DNA of 64,000 bases from VXYL01 sp965203685 (GTDB lineage: Bacteria > Pseudomonadota > Gammaproteobacteria > Pseudomonadales > Azotimanducaceae), in assembly GCA_965203685.1 (NCBI GenBank), contig OZ241908.1, positions 3,410,001 through 3,474,000 on the forward strand, written 5' to 3'. Position numbers and translations under genes: made by a program. The stretch's first letter is position 1; every line of letters begins with the position of its first letter. This document shows positions 15,210 through 23,951 of the stretch, piece by piece. The notes beneath the pieces were generated by a model. The model was not told the origin of the DNA and did not search any database. It was given only the letters and a program-made list of their open reading frames with translations.

Positions 15210-15782
15210 ATGAAGGCTCAGCAGGCGGCGCACCGCAAGCGGGTCAAGGCCGCTTCGCGCCCTGATCGGGGCCTGGTGCTGGTCTACACCGGCGACGGCA
15301 AAGGCAAGTCGAGTTCCGCGTTCGGCGTGATCGTCCGCGCCCTTGGCTGGGGCCAGAAGGTCGGCGTGGTGCAGTTCATCAAAGGCACTTGGAAAACCGG
15401 CGAGCGCGAATTCTTCGCGAAGTTCCCGGGCGACATCGACTGGCACACCATGGGCGAGGGCTTCACCTGGGACACCCAGGATCTCGAGCGCGACACTGCC
15501 ACAGCCCAGGCGGCATTCGAGAAGGCCCGCGAGATGCTCGAAAGCGGCGACTACGACCTGATCGTCCTGGATGAGATCAACATTGCCCTGCACTACGACT
15601 ACCTGTCGGAACACGCAGTCCTCGAGGGTCTAAAGGCGCGCTCCCCCGGCACGAGCGTCATCCTCACCGGAAGGGATGCGAAGCCGGAGTTGTGCGAATA
15701 CGCCGACCTCGTCAGCGAAATGCGCGCCGTCAAGCACCCCTTCGACGCGGGCATCAAGGCGGCGCGTGGCATCGACTTCTGA
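15210..15782 (+). CDS. cobO: Cob(I)yrinic acid a,c-diamide adenosyltransferase
   Basis: Transfers the adenosyl group of ATP to cob(I)alamin or cobinamide (BtuR/CobO type). The P-loop variant YTGDGKGKSSSAFG lies at about residues 25-38, and VLDEINIALHYDYL is also typical. The first in-frame ATG (15210) gives 190 residues but has no spaced ribosome site. A good GGGAGAGG at 15169-15176 sits six bases before an in-frame ATC at 15180, which would add SHAEK-type residues common in the family, so the true start may be the ATC. Confidence 0.92.
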   Translation: MKAQQAAHRKRVKAASRPDRGLVLVYTGDGKGKSSSAFGVIVRALGWGQKVGVVQFIKGTWKTGEREFFAKFPGDIDWHTMGEGFTWDTQDLERDTATAQAAFEKAREMLESGDYDLIVLDEINIALHYDYLSEHAVLEGLKARSPGTSVILTGRDAKPELCEYADLVSEMRAVKHPFDAGIKAARGIDF

Positions 15783-15832
15783 CTGACGGACACGGTGGTC
15801 GCCGCCCGTTGCGGTGACGCCCCGTGCAGGTA

Positions 15833-15862
15833 TTGACACCGCGCGCCCGCCATTCCGAAAAT
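15833..15862 (+). promoter_or_regulatory. Possible promoter of the btuB riboswitch transcript
   Basis: A perfect TTGACA lies at 15833-15838. An imperfect GAAAAT lies 18 bp further at 15857-15862, just before the riboswitch aptamer. The -35 match is good, the -10 poor. Confidence 0.35.
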
Positions 15863-15867
15863 GGCTT

Positions 15868-16026
15868 CAGGTGGTGCCGTCCGATGGGCGGCCAAAAGGG
15901 AACCCGGTGCAAATCCGGGGCTGTACCCGCAACTGTAAGCCAGGAGCTTGCGGCCACAATGCCACTGGAGTCCTCCGGGAAGGCGGCCGGAAGCGTAGAT
16001 GGGCGAGCCAGGAGACCTGCCACCGC
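15868..16026 (+). ncRNA. Cobalamin riboswitch
   Basis: An adenosylcobalamin-sensing leader RNA. The conserved core is plain: AAGGGAACCCGGTGCAAATC, then GGCTGTACCCGCAACTGTAA, the GCCACTG and GGGAAGGC elements, and a B12-box GAGCCAGGAGACCTGCC at 16005-16021. It precedes the TonB-dependent receptor by about 200 nt. Ligand binding should lower expression of btuB and perhaps of the following btuFCD genes. Confidence 0.95.
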
Positions 16027-16091
16027 GTCGTTCGTTCGGGGACCGGGACATTGTCCGTCGAACGGGAACGGGTACTTCGGTGCTCCTTCTA

Positions 16092-16223
16092 CCTCCTGCG
16101 CGGGGCAAACCCTCGCGCTCCTGGCTGAAGGCTCCCTTGTAACGACACTTGAACGGAGTGCCATCCGCCATGGCTGGCGGACGGCGCGTTGTCATTACAA
16201 CGCACCCCGCTGGGGTGAGGAGG
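16092..16223 (+). promoter_or_regulatory. Probable riboswitch expression platform
   Basis: Between the aptamer and the btuB start lie two back-to-back perfect 7-bp stem/4-nt loop hairpins: TCCGCCA/TGGCGGA (16164-16181) and GCGTTGT/ACAACGC (16186-16203). The ribosome site GAGGAGG follows at 16217-16223. CCTCCT at 16092-16097 is complementary to that ribosome site. No U-run follows the hairpins, so control of translation by sequestering the ribosome site is more likely than termination. Confidence 0.45.
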
Positions 16224-16229
16224 TTCCCA

Positions 16230-18077
16230 ATGGGTCGCATGGCCCCGCTGCTCCTTGCGGTCGCGTGGGCGACCGCATCCACCGCCGCCGAGTCGCCATC
16301 GGACGGCGCAGACCAGGCCCGCATCGACACCATCGTCGTCACAGCAACCCGCATCGAACAGCCCGTTGCCGAGACCGGGTCGACTGTGCGGATCATCGAT
16401 GCCGAAGACATCGCGGCGCTCGGCTTCTCGCAGGCCCTGGATGCCATCGCCGGCGCGCCGGGCGTCACCGTCAATCAGAACGGCTCTTTCGGCGGCGCCG
16501 CCAGCGTGCGCGTTCGCGGAGCACCCAGCGCCCAGACGCTGGTACTGATCGACGGCGTGTCCGTAAACGACGCATCCGCGCCCGGTGGCGGCTTCAACTT
16601 CGCGCGGCTGGACACCGAGAACATCGAACGCGTCGAGATCCTGAGCGGACCCCAGTCGACGCTGTGGGGAAGCGACGCAATCGGCGGGGTGGTTTCCATT
16701 GCCACCAAGCGCCCGGACGAAGGTCTCGGCGGCAACCTATTTGCCCAGGCTGGATCGTACGGTGCTTTTCGCGGCGGGGCATCAGTCAGCCGCGGCGGCC
16801 GTGCCGGCGACTTCCGACTCGCGGCCACCCGGCTGGACACCGATGGCATATCCCGGGCCGACGAGAAAAACGGCAATACCGAGGAAGACGGCTTCGAGAC
16901 GCTCACCTTGTCCACCCGGGGCGGCCTGAACCTTGCCCGGGGCGCCCGGGTCGAAGGCAGCCTGCTGTGGAACGACGCCGACGCGGAGTTCGACAGTTTC
17001 CGTTTCGGTGCCCAGGGCAACGTGGGCGACGGCGATGAAGTCAGCAGGACCCAGGAACTCTCCGGCCACCTGGCGCTAAAAGTGCCCCACTTCGATGGGC
17101 GTCTCGACAACCTCCTGCTCGTCGGCCGCTCCGAGATCGACCGTGAGAATCTCAGCGATGGCGCGCAGAGCTTCGAGGCCCAAGGTGAACGCACGTTGTT
17201 CCGTTACCAAGGCACGCTGGCCATCAATGCGCGCAATGCCGTGGTGGTTGGCGCCGAGCGGGAGGAGGCATCCGCGAGCGGGGACGACAGTTCGATCAAC
17301 GGCCTGTTCGCCCTCTACCGGTGGCAGCCCGCGGAGCCGGTGACCCTCACCGGCGGCCTGCGCTCGGACGACCACGAGCGCTTCGGCGCGGAGACGACCG
17401 GGCGTATCACCGCCGCGGTTCGCGCCGTCCCGAACCTAACGCTGCGCGCAAGCTGGGGGCAGGGATTCAAGGCGCCGACCATCTTCCAGACGACCTTCTT
17501 CTGCTGCGGTGCGCCGGCGGCCAACGATGCCCTGCGACCGGAACGCTCCGAGGGCATCGACTTCGGTGCCGAGTGGCATTCGGCGAGCGGCCCCGGCTAC
17601 GTCGGCCTGACGTTCTTCCGACAGAACACGGAGGACCTCATCGATTTCTCGTTCGCCATCGGTGGCTACGAGAACATCGAGGAGGTGGACTCGAGGGGCA
17701 TCGAGGTATCCGCCGGCTGGAACATCACGGAATCGATCGCGCTCTCGGCGGACTACGCCTACATCAGGGCAAGGGAGACCGACGGCACAGCACTGCGCTA
17801 CCTTCCCCGGCACTCCGGTGACCTCGCCCTCGGCCTGCATCCGCCCGGCCCCTTTTCCGGCACCGTGCTGCTGCGCTTCAACGGACGCGAAACCAGCAGC
17901 GACGGCAGCCGCCTGGGGGACTGGACCCGCGTCGACGTCAACGCCCGCTACGCGCTCTCCGAACGGCTGGAGCTATCCGGGCGCATCGAGAACCTGTTCG
18001 ATGCGCACTACCAGCAGATTCTCGGCTACGGCACCCCGGGCCTGTCCGGCTCGGCGGGCGTGCGCTGGCGTTACTGA
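16230..18077 (+). CDS. btuB: TonB-dependent vitamin B12 receptor
   Basis: Outer-membrane transporter for cobalamin, 615 residues. It has an N-terminal signal peptide (MAPLLLAVAWATASTAAES), a TonB box DTIVVTATR at about residue 30, a plug domain with the VLIDGV and IERVEILSGPQSTLWGSDAIGG signatures, and a barrel ending in the aromatic terminus VRWRY. The start is set by GAGGAGG at 16217-16223, although the frame extends 27 codons upstream. The cobalamin riboswitch upstream and the btuF-C-D genes downstream make the B12 assignment firm. Confidence 0.93.
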   Translation: MGRMAPLLLAVAWATASTAAESPSDGADQARIDTIVVTATRIEQPVAETGSTVRIIDAEDIAALGFSQALDAIAGAPGVTVNQNGSFGGAASVRVRGAPSAQTLVLIDGVSVNDASAPGGGFNFARLDTENIERVEILSGPQSTLWGSDAIGGVVSIATKRPDEGLGGNLFAQAGSYGAFRGGASVSRGGRAGDFRLAATRLDTDGISRADEKNGNTEEDGFETLTLSTRGGLNLARGARVEGSLLWNDADAEFDSFRFGAQGNVGDGDEVSRTQELSGHLALKVPHFDGRLDNLLLVGRSEIDRENLSDGAQSFEAQGERTLFRYQGTLAINARNAVVVGAEREEASASGDDSSINGLFALYRWQPAEPVTLTGGLRSDDHERFGAETTGRITAAVRAVPNLTLRASWGQGFKAPTIFQTTFFCCGAPAANDALRPERSEGIDFGAEWHSASGPGYVGLTFFRQNTEDLIDFSFAIGGYENIEEVDSRGIEVSAGWNITESIALSADYAYIRARETDGTALRYLPRHSGDLALGLHPPGPFSGTVLLRFNGRETSSDGSRLGDWTRVDVNARYALSERLELSGRIENLFDAHYQQILGYGTPGLSGSAGVRWRY

Positions 18078-18093
18078 ACCACGGCGCGGTGCA

Positions 18094-19008
18094 GTGAGCG
18101 CAGATCACCGCCAACAGGCGCACCCGCCCGGCGCGGTCGTCGCCGCCCTGGTTGCCGTTGGCGCACTGGCCGGATGCGGGTTGGACGTTGCCGAAACGCA
18201 CGCGGCAACCGGGCCGCCGCAGCGCATCGTCAGCCTCGATTTCTGTGCGGATCAATACGTGCTGAGGTTCGCGGAGCGGGAGCGCATTCTCGCGGTCTCG
18301 CCCGATGCAGCGCGCGATTTCTCCTACATGCGCGACCGAGCGGCGGGGCTTCCCACGGTCCGACCAGTGGCGGAGGACGTGACCATCCTGCAACCCGACC
18401 TGGTGGTGCGGTCCTACGGCGGCGGTCCCCGGGCGCCCGCGATGTTCGCAAGGGCCGGCGTGCCGGTGCACAACATCGGCTTTGCCGAGGATTTCCCGGC
18501 CATACTGCGGACGATCAGGGAAACGGCACGCGCGCTCGGGTCGGACCCGGAAGGCCAAACGGTGGCCACGGTGATGCAGGCACGGCTGGCAGATCTGCAC
18601 GGCTCCACGTCCGCGACGGACGACCACGACGAGCCGCAACGCGCGACCGCTCTCTACATGACCCCGGCCGGTGTGACTTCAGGGCCCGGATCCCTGATCC
18701 ACGAAATGTTCGTCGCCGCGGGCCTCACGAACTTCCAGACCCAGCGGGGTTGGCGGTCCCTCCCCCTCGAGCGGCTCGCCTACGAGCAGCCGGACCTGGT
18801 GGCGGCAGCGTTTTTCGGGAGCCTGAACAACCAGCCCGACGGCTGGAGCCCCGCCCGGCATCCCATTGCCCGCGCCCAGCTCGTGGAGCGCCCGGTAGTA
18901 ACGATCGAGGGAGCCTGGACCGCCTGCGGCGCCTGGTTCCTGATGAATGCGGTGGAGGCGTTGGACCGGGCTGCCGACGCGTTCATCCCCGCAGATGGCG
19001 CCCGGTGA
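18094..19008 (+). CDS. btuF: Cobalamin-binding periplasmic lipoprotein
   Basis: Captures cobalamin in the periplasm and passes it to BtuCD. The 304-residue protein has a hydrophobic N-terminal segment (AVVAALVAVGALAGC) ending in a lipobox LAGC, so it is probably a lipoprotein. The class III binding-protein fold is suggested by IVSLDFCADQYVL and by LQPDLVVRSYGGG. It starts with GTG 17 bp after btuB and ends with a GTGA overlap on the permease gene. Confidence 0.85.
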   Translation: MSADHRQQAHPPGAVVAALVAVGALAGCGLDVAETHAATGPPQRIVSLDFCADQYVLRFAERERILAVSPDAARDFSYMRDRAAGLPTVRPVAEDVTILQPDLVVRSYGGGPRAPAMFARAGVPVHNIGFAEDFPAILRTIRETARALGSDPEGQTVATVMQARLADLHGSTSATDDHDEPQRATALYMTPAGVTSGPGSLIHEMFVAAGLTNFQTQRGWRSLPLERLAYEQPDLVAAAFFGSLNNQPDGWSPARHPIARAQLVERPVVTIEGAWTACGAWFLMNAVEALDRAADAFIPADGAR

Positions 19009-20009
19009 ATCCTGGTCGCGCACCCGCCCTGATGGGCCTGGCCGGGCTGACGCTGGCCTCGATCGCGGCGCTGTTCGCTGCCTGCCTGATCGGCTCGACG
19101 CCCATGGATATTGAACGCGTGCTCGCCGCGCTGCTCGGGCGCGGCACCGCCGGCGACCAACTGGTCGTCCTGCACATCCGGTTTCCGCGCGCGCTCACCG
19201 CGTTCGCTGTCGGTGCCGCACTGGGCGCGAGCGGCGCCGCCCTGCAGGGCCTGCTGCGGAACCCCCTGGCCGAGCCGGGAGTACTCGGCGTCTCCGCGCT
19301 GGCGTCCCTCGGGGCCACCGGGGCGCTGTACTACGGTTTTGCCACGCTAAGCGCCTGGGCGATGCCGACCGCAGCCATCGTCGGCGCACTCGTCGGCACC
19401 GGCCTGATCGCCCTGGCGGCGCTGCGTACCGCATCGGCGGTCACGCTGATCCTGATCGGCGTGGGCCTGTCGAGTTTCGCCGCCGCGACGATGAACCTGC
19501 TGATGAACCTCGCCCCGAACCCGTTCTCGCTGACGGACATGATCAACTGGATGCTGGGTTCCGTCGCCAATCGCAGCTTCGAGGACCTGTTTTTTTCAGC
19601 GCCTTTCCTAGTCGCCGGGCTGGGCGTTCTGTTCGTCTCCCGGCAGGGGCTCTCGGCGTTGACACTGGGCGAAGAGGCGGCCAGCGGCGTGGGCCTCAAT
19701 CTCAGGCAGCAGCGCCTGCTGGTGGTGCTCGGCGCGGGACTCGCCACCGGCGCCGCAGTCGCGCTGGCCGGCGTCATCGGATTCGTTGGCATCGTGGCCC
19801 CGCACATCGTTCGACCGATGGTGAACCACGACCCCGCGCGTTCCCTGCTGCCCTCCGCCCTGCTGGCTGGCCTGATCCTCGTGGTCGCCGACATCGGCGT
19901 GCGGCTGGTACCCACGACCAGCGAACTCAAGCTCGGCGTGGTCGCTGCTTTGATCGGCGCACCGGCCTTCATCTGGATCGCCATGCAGCGCCGCAGCGTT
20001 CACGACTGA
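19005..20009 (+). CDS. btuC: B12 ABC transporter permease
   Basis: A 334-residue FecCD-family inner-membrane permease with about ten hydrophobic helices. Family signatures include the early IRFPRALTAF stretch, GAALQGLLRNPLAEPGVLG, and GVIGFVGIVAPHIVRP, which contacts the ATPase. The GTG start at 19005 overlaps the btuF stop (GTGA). It works with BtuF and the downstream ATPase in cobalamin import. Confidence 0.92.
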   Translation: MNPGRAPALMGLAGLTLASIAALFAACLIGSTPMDIERVLAALLGRGTAGDQLVVLHIRFPRALTAFAVGAALGASGAALQGLLRNPLAEPGVLGVSALASLGATGALYYGFATLSAWAMPTAAIVGALVGTGLIALAALRTASAVTLILIGVGLSSFAAATMNLLMNLAPNPFSLTDMINWMLGSVANRSFEDLFFSAPFLVAGLGVLFVSRQGLSALTLGEEAASGVGLNLRQQRLLVVLGAGLATGAAVALAGVIGFVGIVAPHIVRPMVNHDPARSLLPSALLAGLILVVADIGVRLVPTTSELKLGVVAALIGAPAFIWIAMQRRSVHD

Positions 20010-20042
20010 GAGCGCCCGACGATGAATGGGAACTGATCGACC

Positions 20043-20822
20043 ATGATGCCGAGCCACATCACCAGCGGATTAGAGGTGTCCGGCCTGACACTCACTGCGG
20101 GGGGCACGACGCTGGTCCACGGCGCCTCGTTCCGCTTGCAGGCCGGCGAACTGGTCGCCCTGCTGGGCCCTAACGGCGCCGGCAAGACCAGCTTGCTGCG
20201 GGGCGCGATCGGCCTTGCGCCGGCGGAGGCGGGCTGGGCCCGCATTGACGGCGAGGACGCCGCCGGGATGTCCCCGCGGCGGCGAGCCCGCCACCTGGCC
20301 TACCTACCCCAGAACCGACCGCTGGCTTGGCCGAACCCGGTTCGCGACGTGGTGGCGCTCGGGCGTTTCTCCCACGGGGCGGCACTGGGGCGCTTGCGCG
20401 GTGCCGATCGGGACGCCGTGGAACGGGCGCTCACCTCCTGCGACCTCGACGACATGGCCGGGCGATCGACCGCCACCTTGTCCGGCGGCGAACTGGCCCG
20501 CGTCCACTGCGCCCGCGCCTTTGCCGTGGAGGCGCCGTTGCTGATCGCCGACGAGCCAGTGGCGGAACTAGACCCGTACCACCAGTTCCGCGTCATGGAC
20601 CTGATCCGCACCTTCGTGGACGCGGGCGGCGGCGCCCTCGTGGTGCTGCACGACGTCACGCTGGCTGCACGCTACGCCAACCGCCTGATCTGGATGAAGG
20701 ACGGCGGCATCATCGCCGATGGGCCGCCCAGCGAGACGCTGACAGCAGCCCGGCTCGCCGAGATCTACGGCGTGCGCGGCCGCGTCGAGGGCACGAAGGT
20801 GGAGTTGGAGGGTCCACTGTGA
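20043..20822 (+). CDS. btuD: B12 ABC transporter ATPase
   Basis: A 259-residue ATP-binding subunit. It has Walker A GPNGAGKTS, a Q-loop in YLPQNRPLAWP, signature LSGGELARVH, Walker B LLIADEP, and the switch His in VVLHD. It energises the BtuC permease. It follows btuC by 33 bp. The class is shared with siderophore transporters, but the cluster points to cobalamin. Confidence 0.9.
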   Translation: MMPSHITSGLEVSGLTLTAGGTTLVHGASFRLQAGELVALLGPNGAGKTSLLRGAIGLAPAEAGWARIDGEDAAGMSPRRRARHLAYLPQNRPLAWPNPVRDVVALGRFSHGAALGRLRGADRDAVERALTSCDLDDMAGRSTATLSGGELARVHCARAFAVEAPLLIADEPVAELDPYHQFRVMDLIRTFVDAGGGALVVLHDVTLAARYANRLIWMKDGGIIADGPPSETLTAARLAEIYGVRGRVEGTKVELEGPL

Positions 20823-20902
20823 GCTTCATCGAGTCGGTTGACAGGTGAGCAATCAGCAGGCCAAGGTCGCACACAACTCTACGGATCGCGTCGCGACGAT
20901 CA

Positions 20903-22060
20903 ATGGAAGCGACAGAAACCGAAGACCCCGAAGCCGCCGGACGACTCGACCCAGTCGAAGGAGTCGTAGCGATTCTAAGTCGGGCTGCCATGACCGGCAC
21001 TCACAAACTCGGCCTCCTACTCGCGTTGCTTGATCTTGCTCCCGAGTCCGTCAAGAGCGACGGCCGTGTTTCTCGGGACAGCCTAGCTTCTCGAATAGTA
21101 GAGATTCATTGGACCCATGGTCGTCCCTACGGCGACAACGCCACCAGACTTCGTCAAACGTCGTCGAGGAAAAGGAAGGACGATGGGTCGGTCTCTGACG
21201 ATGCAACGGTGATGCTGGAAATCCAGAAACTTCGCACGTTCCTACGATTCAAAAGCCCAAACCTCGAAGACAGGCCTCTCGAAGTCGTCCAGAGAAGGTC
21301 AGAAGGAGAAGATTGGCATGGTGAGTGGTGCGACAGGTTCGAGAAATCGTTAAGGAACGTCGGTAATGGCCTTTGGAAGAATCCAGTCAAACACCTGCAA
21401 GAACTCTCGGGAAACTCGAAGCCGTTCCTGTTCGAACGAGACGGGAGCCGCGGCATCCGATTCCTCGAGGGCGTTCCCCAGGTACTTAGTAGGTATGCTG
21501 GCGTACTGCGGCCACTCATCGAATTCAGGTTCACTGAGCGCGTGGTCAAGATCAACAGGATGGGCGACCTTTCTCCGCAACGCGAGATCCATGCCCACCT
21601 GTTCGGGCGGGATCGAATCATGCCTCCCGACTCAATGAGGAGTGAGATGCGCGATTTGCAGTGCGGGCACTGTGTTCTCACTGGAGATTCGCTGGGGAAC
21701 GAGATGTCTGTGGACCACCTGATACCTTGGTCACACCACAGGCTGTCAAAGGTGGAGAACCTCTTGATCACAACCAGGAGCGTCAACAGCCGCAAATCGG
21801 ACTCGCTGCCAGGGCCTGATGCGATCGAGGCGTGGACGAAGCATGTCTTGGACAACTCCCGCGCGATTGGTGACATAGCTCAGCGGCACAGCTGGCCCAC
21901 CGACTTGGGCCACGTGCTGGGCGTGGCGCTGCACATCTATAGCTCTGCTGCTCCAACCACGGGAGTGTGGGATGGCCGACAAGGTGTCCGGCCTCTCGGG
22001 AAGGCCGGACAAGCCAGGGTCATCGACGGTCTTGCACGGGCAGAGCAAGCGGTAGCCTAG
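20903..22060 (+). CDS. HNH endonuclease inserted in the B12 cluster
   Basis: A 385-residue predicted nuclease. The C-terminal third contains CGHCVLTGD, then VDHLIPWSHH, ENLLITTRSVNSRKSD: the CxxC, DH, N and N-x3-K pattern of HNH enzymes that hold a catalytic metal with His and Asn. The N-terminal part (about 10-250) is charged and unassigned. Codon use is visibly less GC-rich than in the flanking cobalamin genes, suggesting recent transfer. It separates btuD from cobU and has no functional link to B12. Solitary HNH proteins of this shape often occur in defence or mobile islands. The start is uncertain; an in-frame ATG at codon 30 is possible. Confidence 0.8.
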   Translation: MEATETEDPEAAGRLDPVEGVVAILSRAAMTGTHKLGLLLALLDLAPESVKSDGRVSRDSLASRIVEIHWTHGRPYGDNATRLRQTSSRKRKDDGSVSDDATVMLEIQKLRTFLRFKSPNLEDRPLEVVQRRSEGEDWHGEWCDRFEKSLRNVGNGLWKNPVKHLQELSGNSKPFLFERDGSRGIRFLEGVPQVLSRYAGVLRPLIEFRFTERVVKINRMGDLSPQREIHAHLFGRDRIMPPDSMRSEMRDLQCGHCVLTGDSLGNEMSVDHLIPWSHHRLSKVENLLITTRSVNSRKSDSLPGPDAIEAWTKHVLDNSRAIGDIAQRHSWPTDLGHVLGVALHIYSSAAPTTGVWDGRQGVRPLGKAGQARVIDGLARAEQAVA

Positions 22061-22180
22061 GGCCTTCTAGCGAGAACCGGCCGTCCAGTAGCGACACTAG
22101 GCAACACAACGCCGCGCTTGGTAAGAACGGTCCCCTTGACGAGGTCGACCGTCGCGAGGACACCGCGGCGTCGGGTCAGA

Positions 22181-22693
22181 TTAGCCCGGTTTCACGGTCA
22201 GCGGCAGCCCGGCGACCATGAACTCCACCCGCTGGCAAACGGTGGCCACGTCCCGGTTCAACCCACCCTGGGCATCCCGGAAGTCCCGGCCGAGACGCGT
22301 TTCCGGCACCAGGCCCATGCCCACTTCGTTGGAAACCAGGATGACCGGACCAGGTGCACCGGCTAGGAAGGCCGTGAGCGCACGCGTCTCCCCGCGCACG
22401 TCGCGACCGTAGTGCATCGTATTGGACAACCACAGCGTCAGGCAGTCCACGACGACAACGCGGTTCGGATTGACCTCGGTTTCGAGCGTCTGCACCAAGT
22501 CGAGGGGCGCTTCCACCGTCAAGAACGTCGCGTCGCGCTCCGCCTGGTGCCGTGCGATCCGCTCGGCCATCTCGGTGTCCGAGGGCTCGGCGGTGGCGAT
22601 GAAGACGCGCTCGCCGTGGATTTCCCGAGCAAGCTCAAGTGCCCGGCGGCTCTTGCCTGACCGGGCGCCGCCCGTGATCAGCGTTGTCAGCAT
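22181..22693 (-). CDS. cobU: Adenosylcobinamide kinase/guanylyltransferase
   Basis: A bifunctional enzyme that phosphorylates adenosylcobinamide and then adds GMP. The 170 residues begin with LITGGARSGKSRRALELA (P-loop). RIARHQAERD carries the guanylylated His, and VVVDCLTLWLSN and VSNEVGMGLVPE are typical. The ATG at 22693 has GGAG nearby upstream; the longer frame is unsupported. It is convergent with the HNH gene and completes the salvage set with cobT, cobS and cobC. Confidence 0.93.
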   Translation of the reverse strand: MLTTLITGGARSGKSRRALELAREIHGERVFIATAEPSDTEMAERIARHQAERDATFLTVEAPLDLVQTLETEVNPNRVVVVDCLTLWLSNTMHYGRDVRGETRALTAFLAGAPGPVILVSNEVGMGLVPETRLGRDFRDAQGGLNRDVATVCQRVEFMVAGLPLTVKPG

Positions 22694-22737
22694 GATCGCT
22701 CCGCCGCCGGAAGCGGCGCACGGCACGACGGTTGGGG

Positions 22738-23847
22738 TCACGGCTCGACGACTTCTGCCTCCGTCTCGTTCAACGTCGTCGGGGGGAGCCTGGCGTAACG
22801 CCGCGCCAGTTCGGGGTCGTCCTCGGCTAACGCTCGCAACGGTGACCACGCCTGGGCGTGCACCGTTGGCCCCCGCGGACCGAGCAGATACGTCGAAAAC
22901 TCCTCCGGGGCCGCTTCGCCGGCTGTCGCGCGTCGACCCACCTCCGCGAGCAATTCCTGCTCGGCTTCGGTCAACGGAAACGACACCGGGTCGCTGCGCC
23001 CGCCCGCGAGCGCGGTCGCGATGAATGCCATCATTTCCCCGAAGCGGGGGCGCATCGAAGCCCCCGTGTGATCCGCCCAACGCACGAGGTGGTACTCGTG
23101 GGGCACATCGTGGTCCCACAGGACCCGGTGCACGAACTCCGTGCCGTCGTGCAGGTTGAGGTAGTCCTCGTCCCCGACCTCGAGGTAGATGGCGAGGCCG
23201 CTCGCGCGGATGGCAGCGGCGTTGTCATGCGCCAGCCGTGCCGGGTTGTCCGCCACGCCGAGGGATGGGGCTGGACCGCGCGTCCAAGTGTTGCGCGTGT
23301 GGTTGGGTAGACTGGTGAGCGTTGGCTCGACCGACGGCTCCATGGCGCCAACGGCGACGAACCGCCCGGGGGCTCGGAACGCGCTTTTCAGTGCACCGTA
23401 GCCACCCATGGAGATGCCAGCCACGGCTACACCGCCCCGATCCGTGCGCGTTCCATAACGCTCGGCCATCGCGCGTGGCAATTCGTCTGCGATGAACTGC
23501 TCCCATGGACCTAAGAAACCACTGAACGCCGAGGTTGAGAATGAGGCGAAGACCATGGGCGGGATCACGCCATGCTCCGTCAACTCATCGAGCCACGGGC
23601 GGTAACGGGGCAGGTGTTCGCGGTTCCCGCCGCCGCCGTGCAGCCAAACCACCAGCGGCAGTGCGACACCGCTCGCCCGGTCGAAACCCGGCGGCAGCAA
23701 CGCCGACGCGGGGACCGGACTGCCAACCGCGGTCGAGGGCACATCGAACCGGGCCACCGTGTAGCCCCCTGCCGCCGATCCCCCTTCCGCCGCGGCCGAA
23801 ACCACCAAGGTGAGTGCCAGTGCCGTGATCATGCAAAGCGAACGCAT
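22738..23847 (-). CDS. Secreted alpha/beta-hydrolase, putative esterase
   Basis: A 369-residue exported hydrolase. The signal peptide is MRSLCMITALALTLVVSAAA. The alpha/beta-hydrolase features are VVWLHGGGGN (oxyanion region), nucleophile Ser in AGISMGGYGAL, a candidate Asp in VGDEDYLNLHDG, and His in WADHTGA. This fits the esterase D/feruloyl-esterase-like group; the substrate is unknown. The start at 23847 has GGAGG upstream. The C-terminal 90 residues go beyond the usual fold and are unassigned. Confidence 0.78.
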   Translation of the reverse strand: MRSLCMITALALTLVVSAAAEGGSAAGGYTVARFDVPSTAVGSPVPASALLPPGFDRASGVALPLVVWLHGGGGNREHLPRYRPWLDELTEHGVIPPMVFASFSTSAFSGFLGPWEQFIADELPRAMAERYGTRTDRGGVAVAGISMGGYGALKSAFRAPGRFVAVGAMEPSVEPTLTSLPNHTRNTWTRGPAPSLGVADNPARLAHDNAAAIRASGLAIYLEVGDEDYLNLHDGTEFVHRVLWDHDVPHEYHLVRWADHTGASMRPRFGEMMAFIATALAGGRSDPVSFPLTEAEQELLAEVGRRATAGEAAPEEFSTYLLGPRGPTVHAQAWSPLRALAEDDPELARRYARLPPTTLNETEAEVVEP

Positions 23848-23951
23848 CGCGCCTCCTCCCGTGGTCATGTCGCCGTCGCGTCATCGCGTTCCGCGACGGT
23901 CAGCAAACACCGCTACCATACGCTCAAACTTGGAGCCTCGCGGAGTCACTG

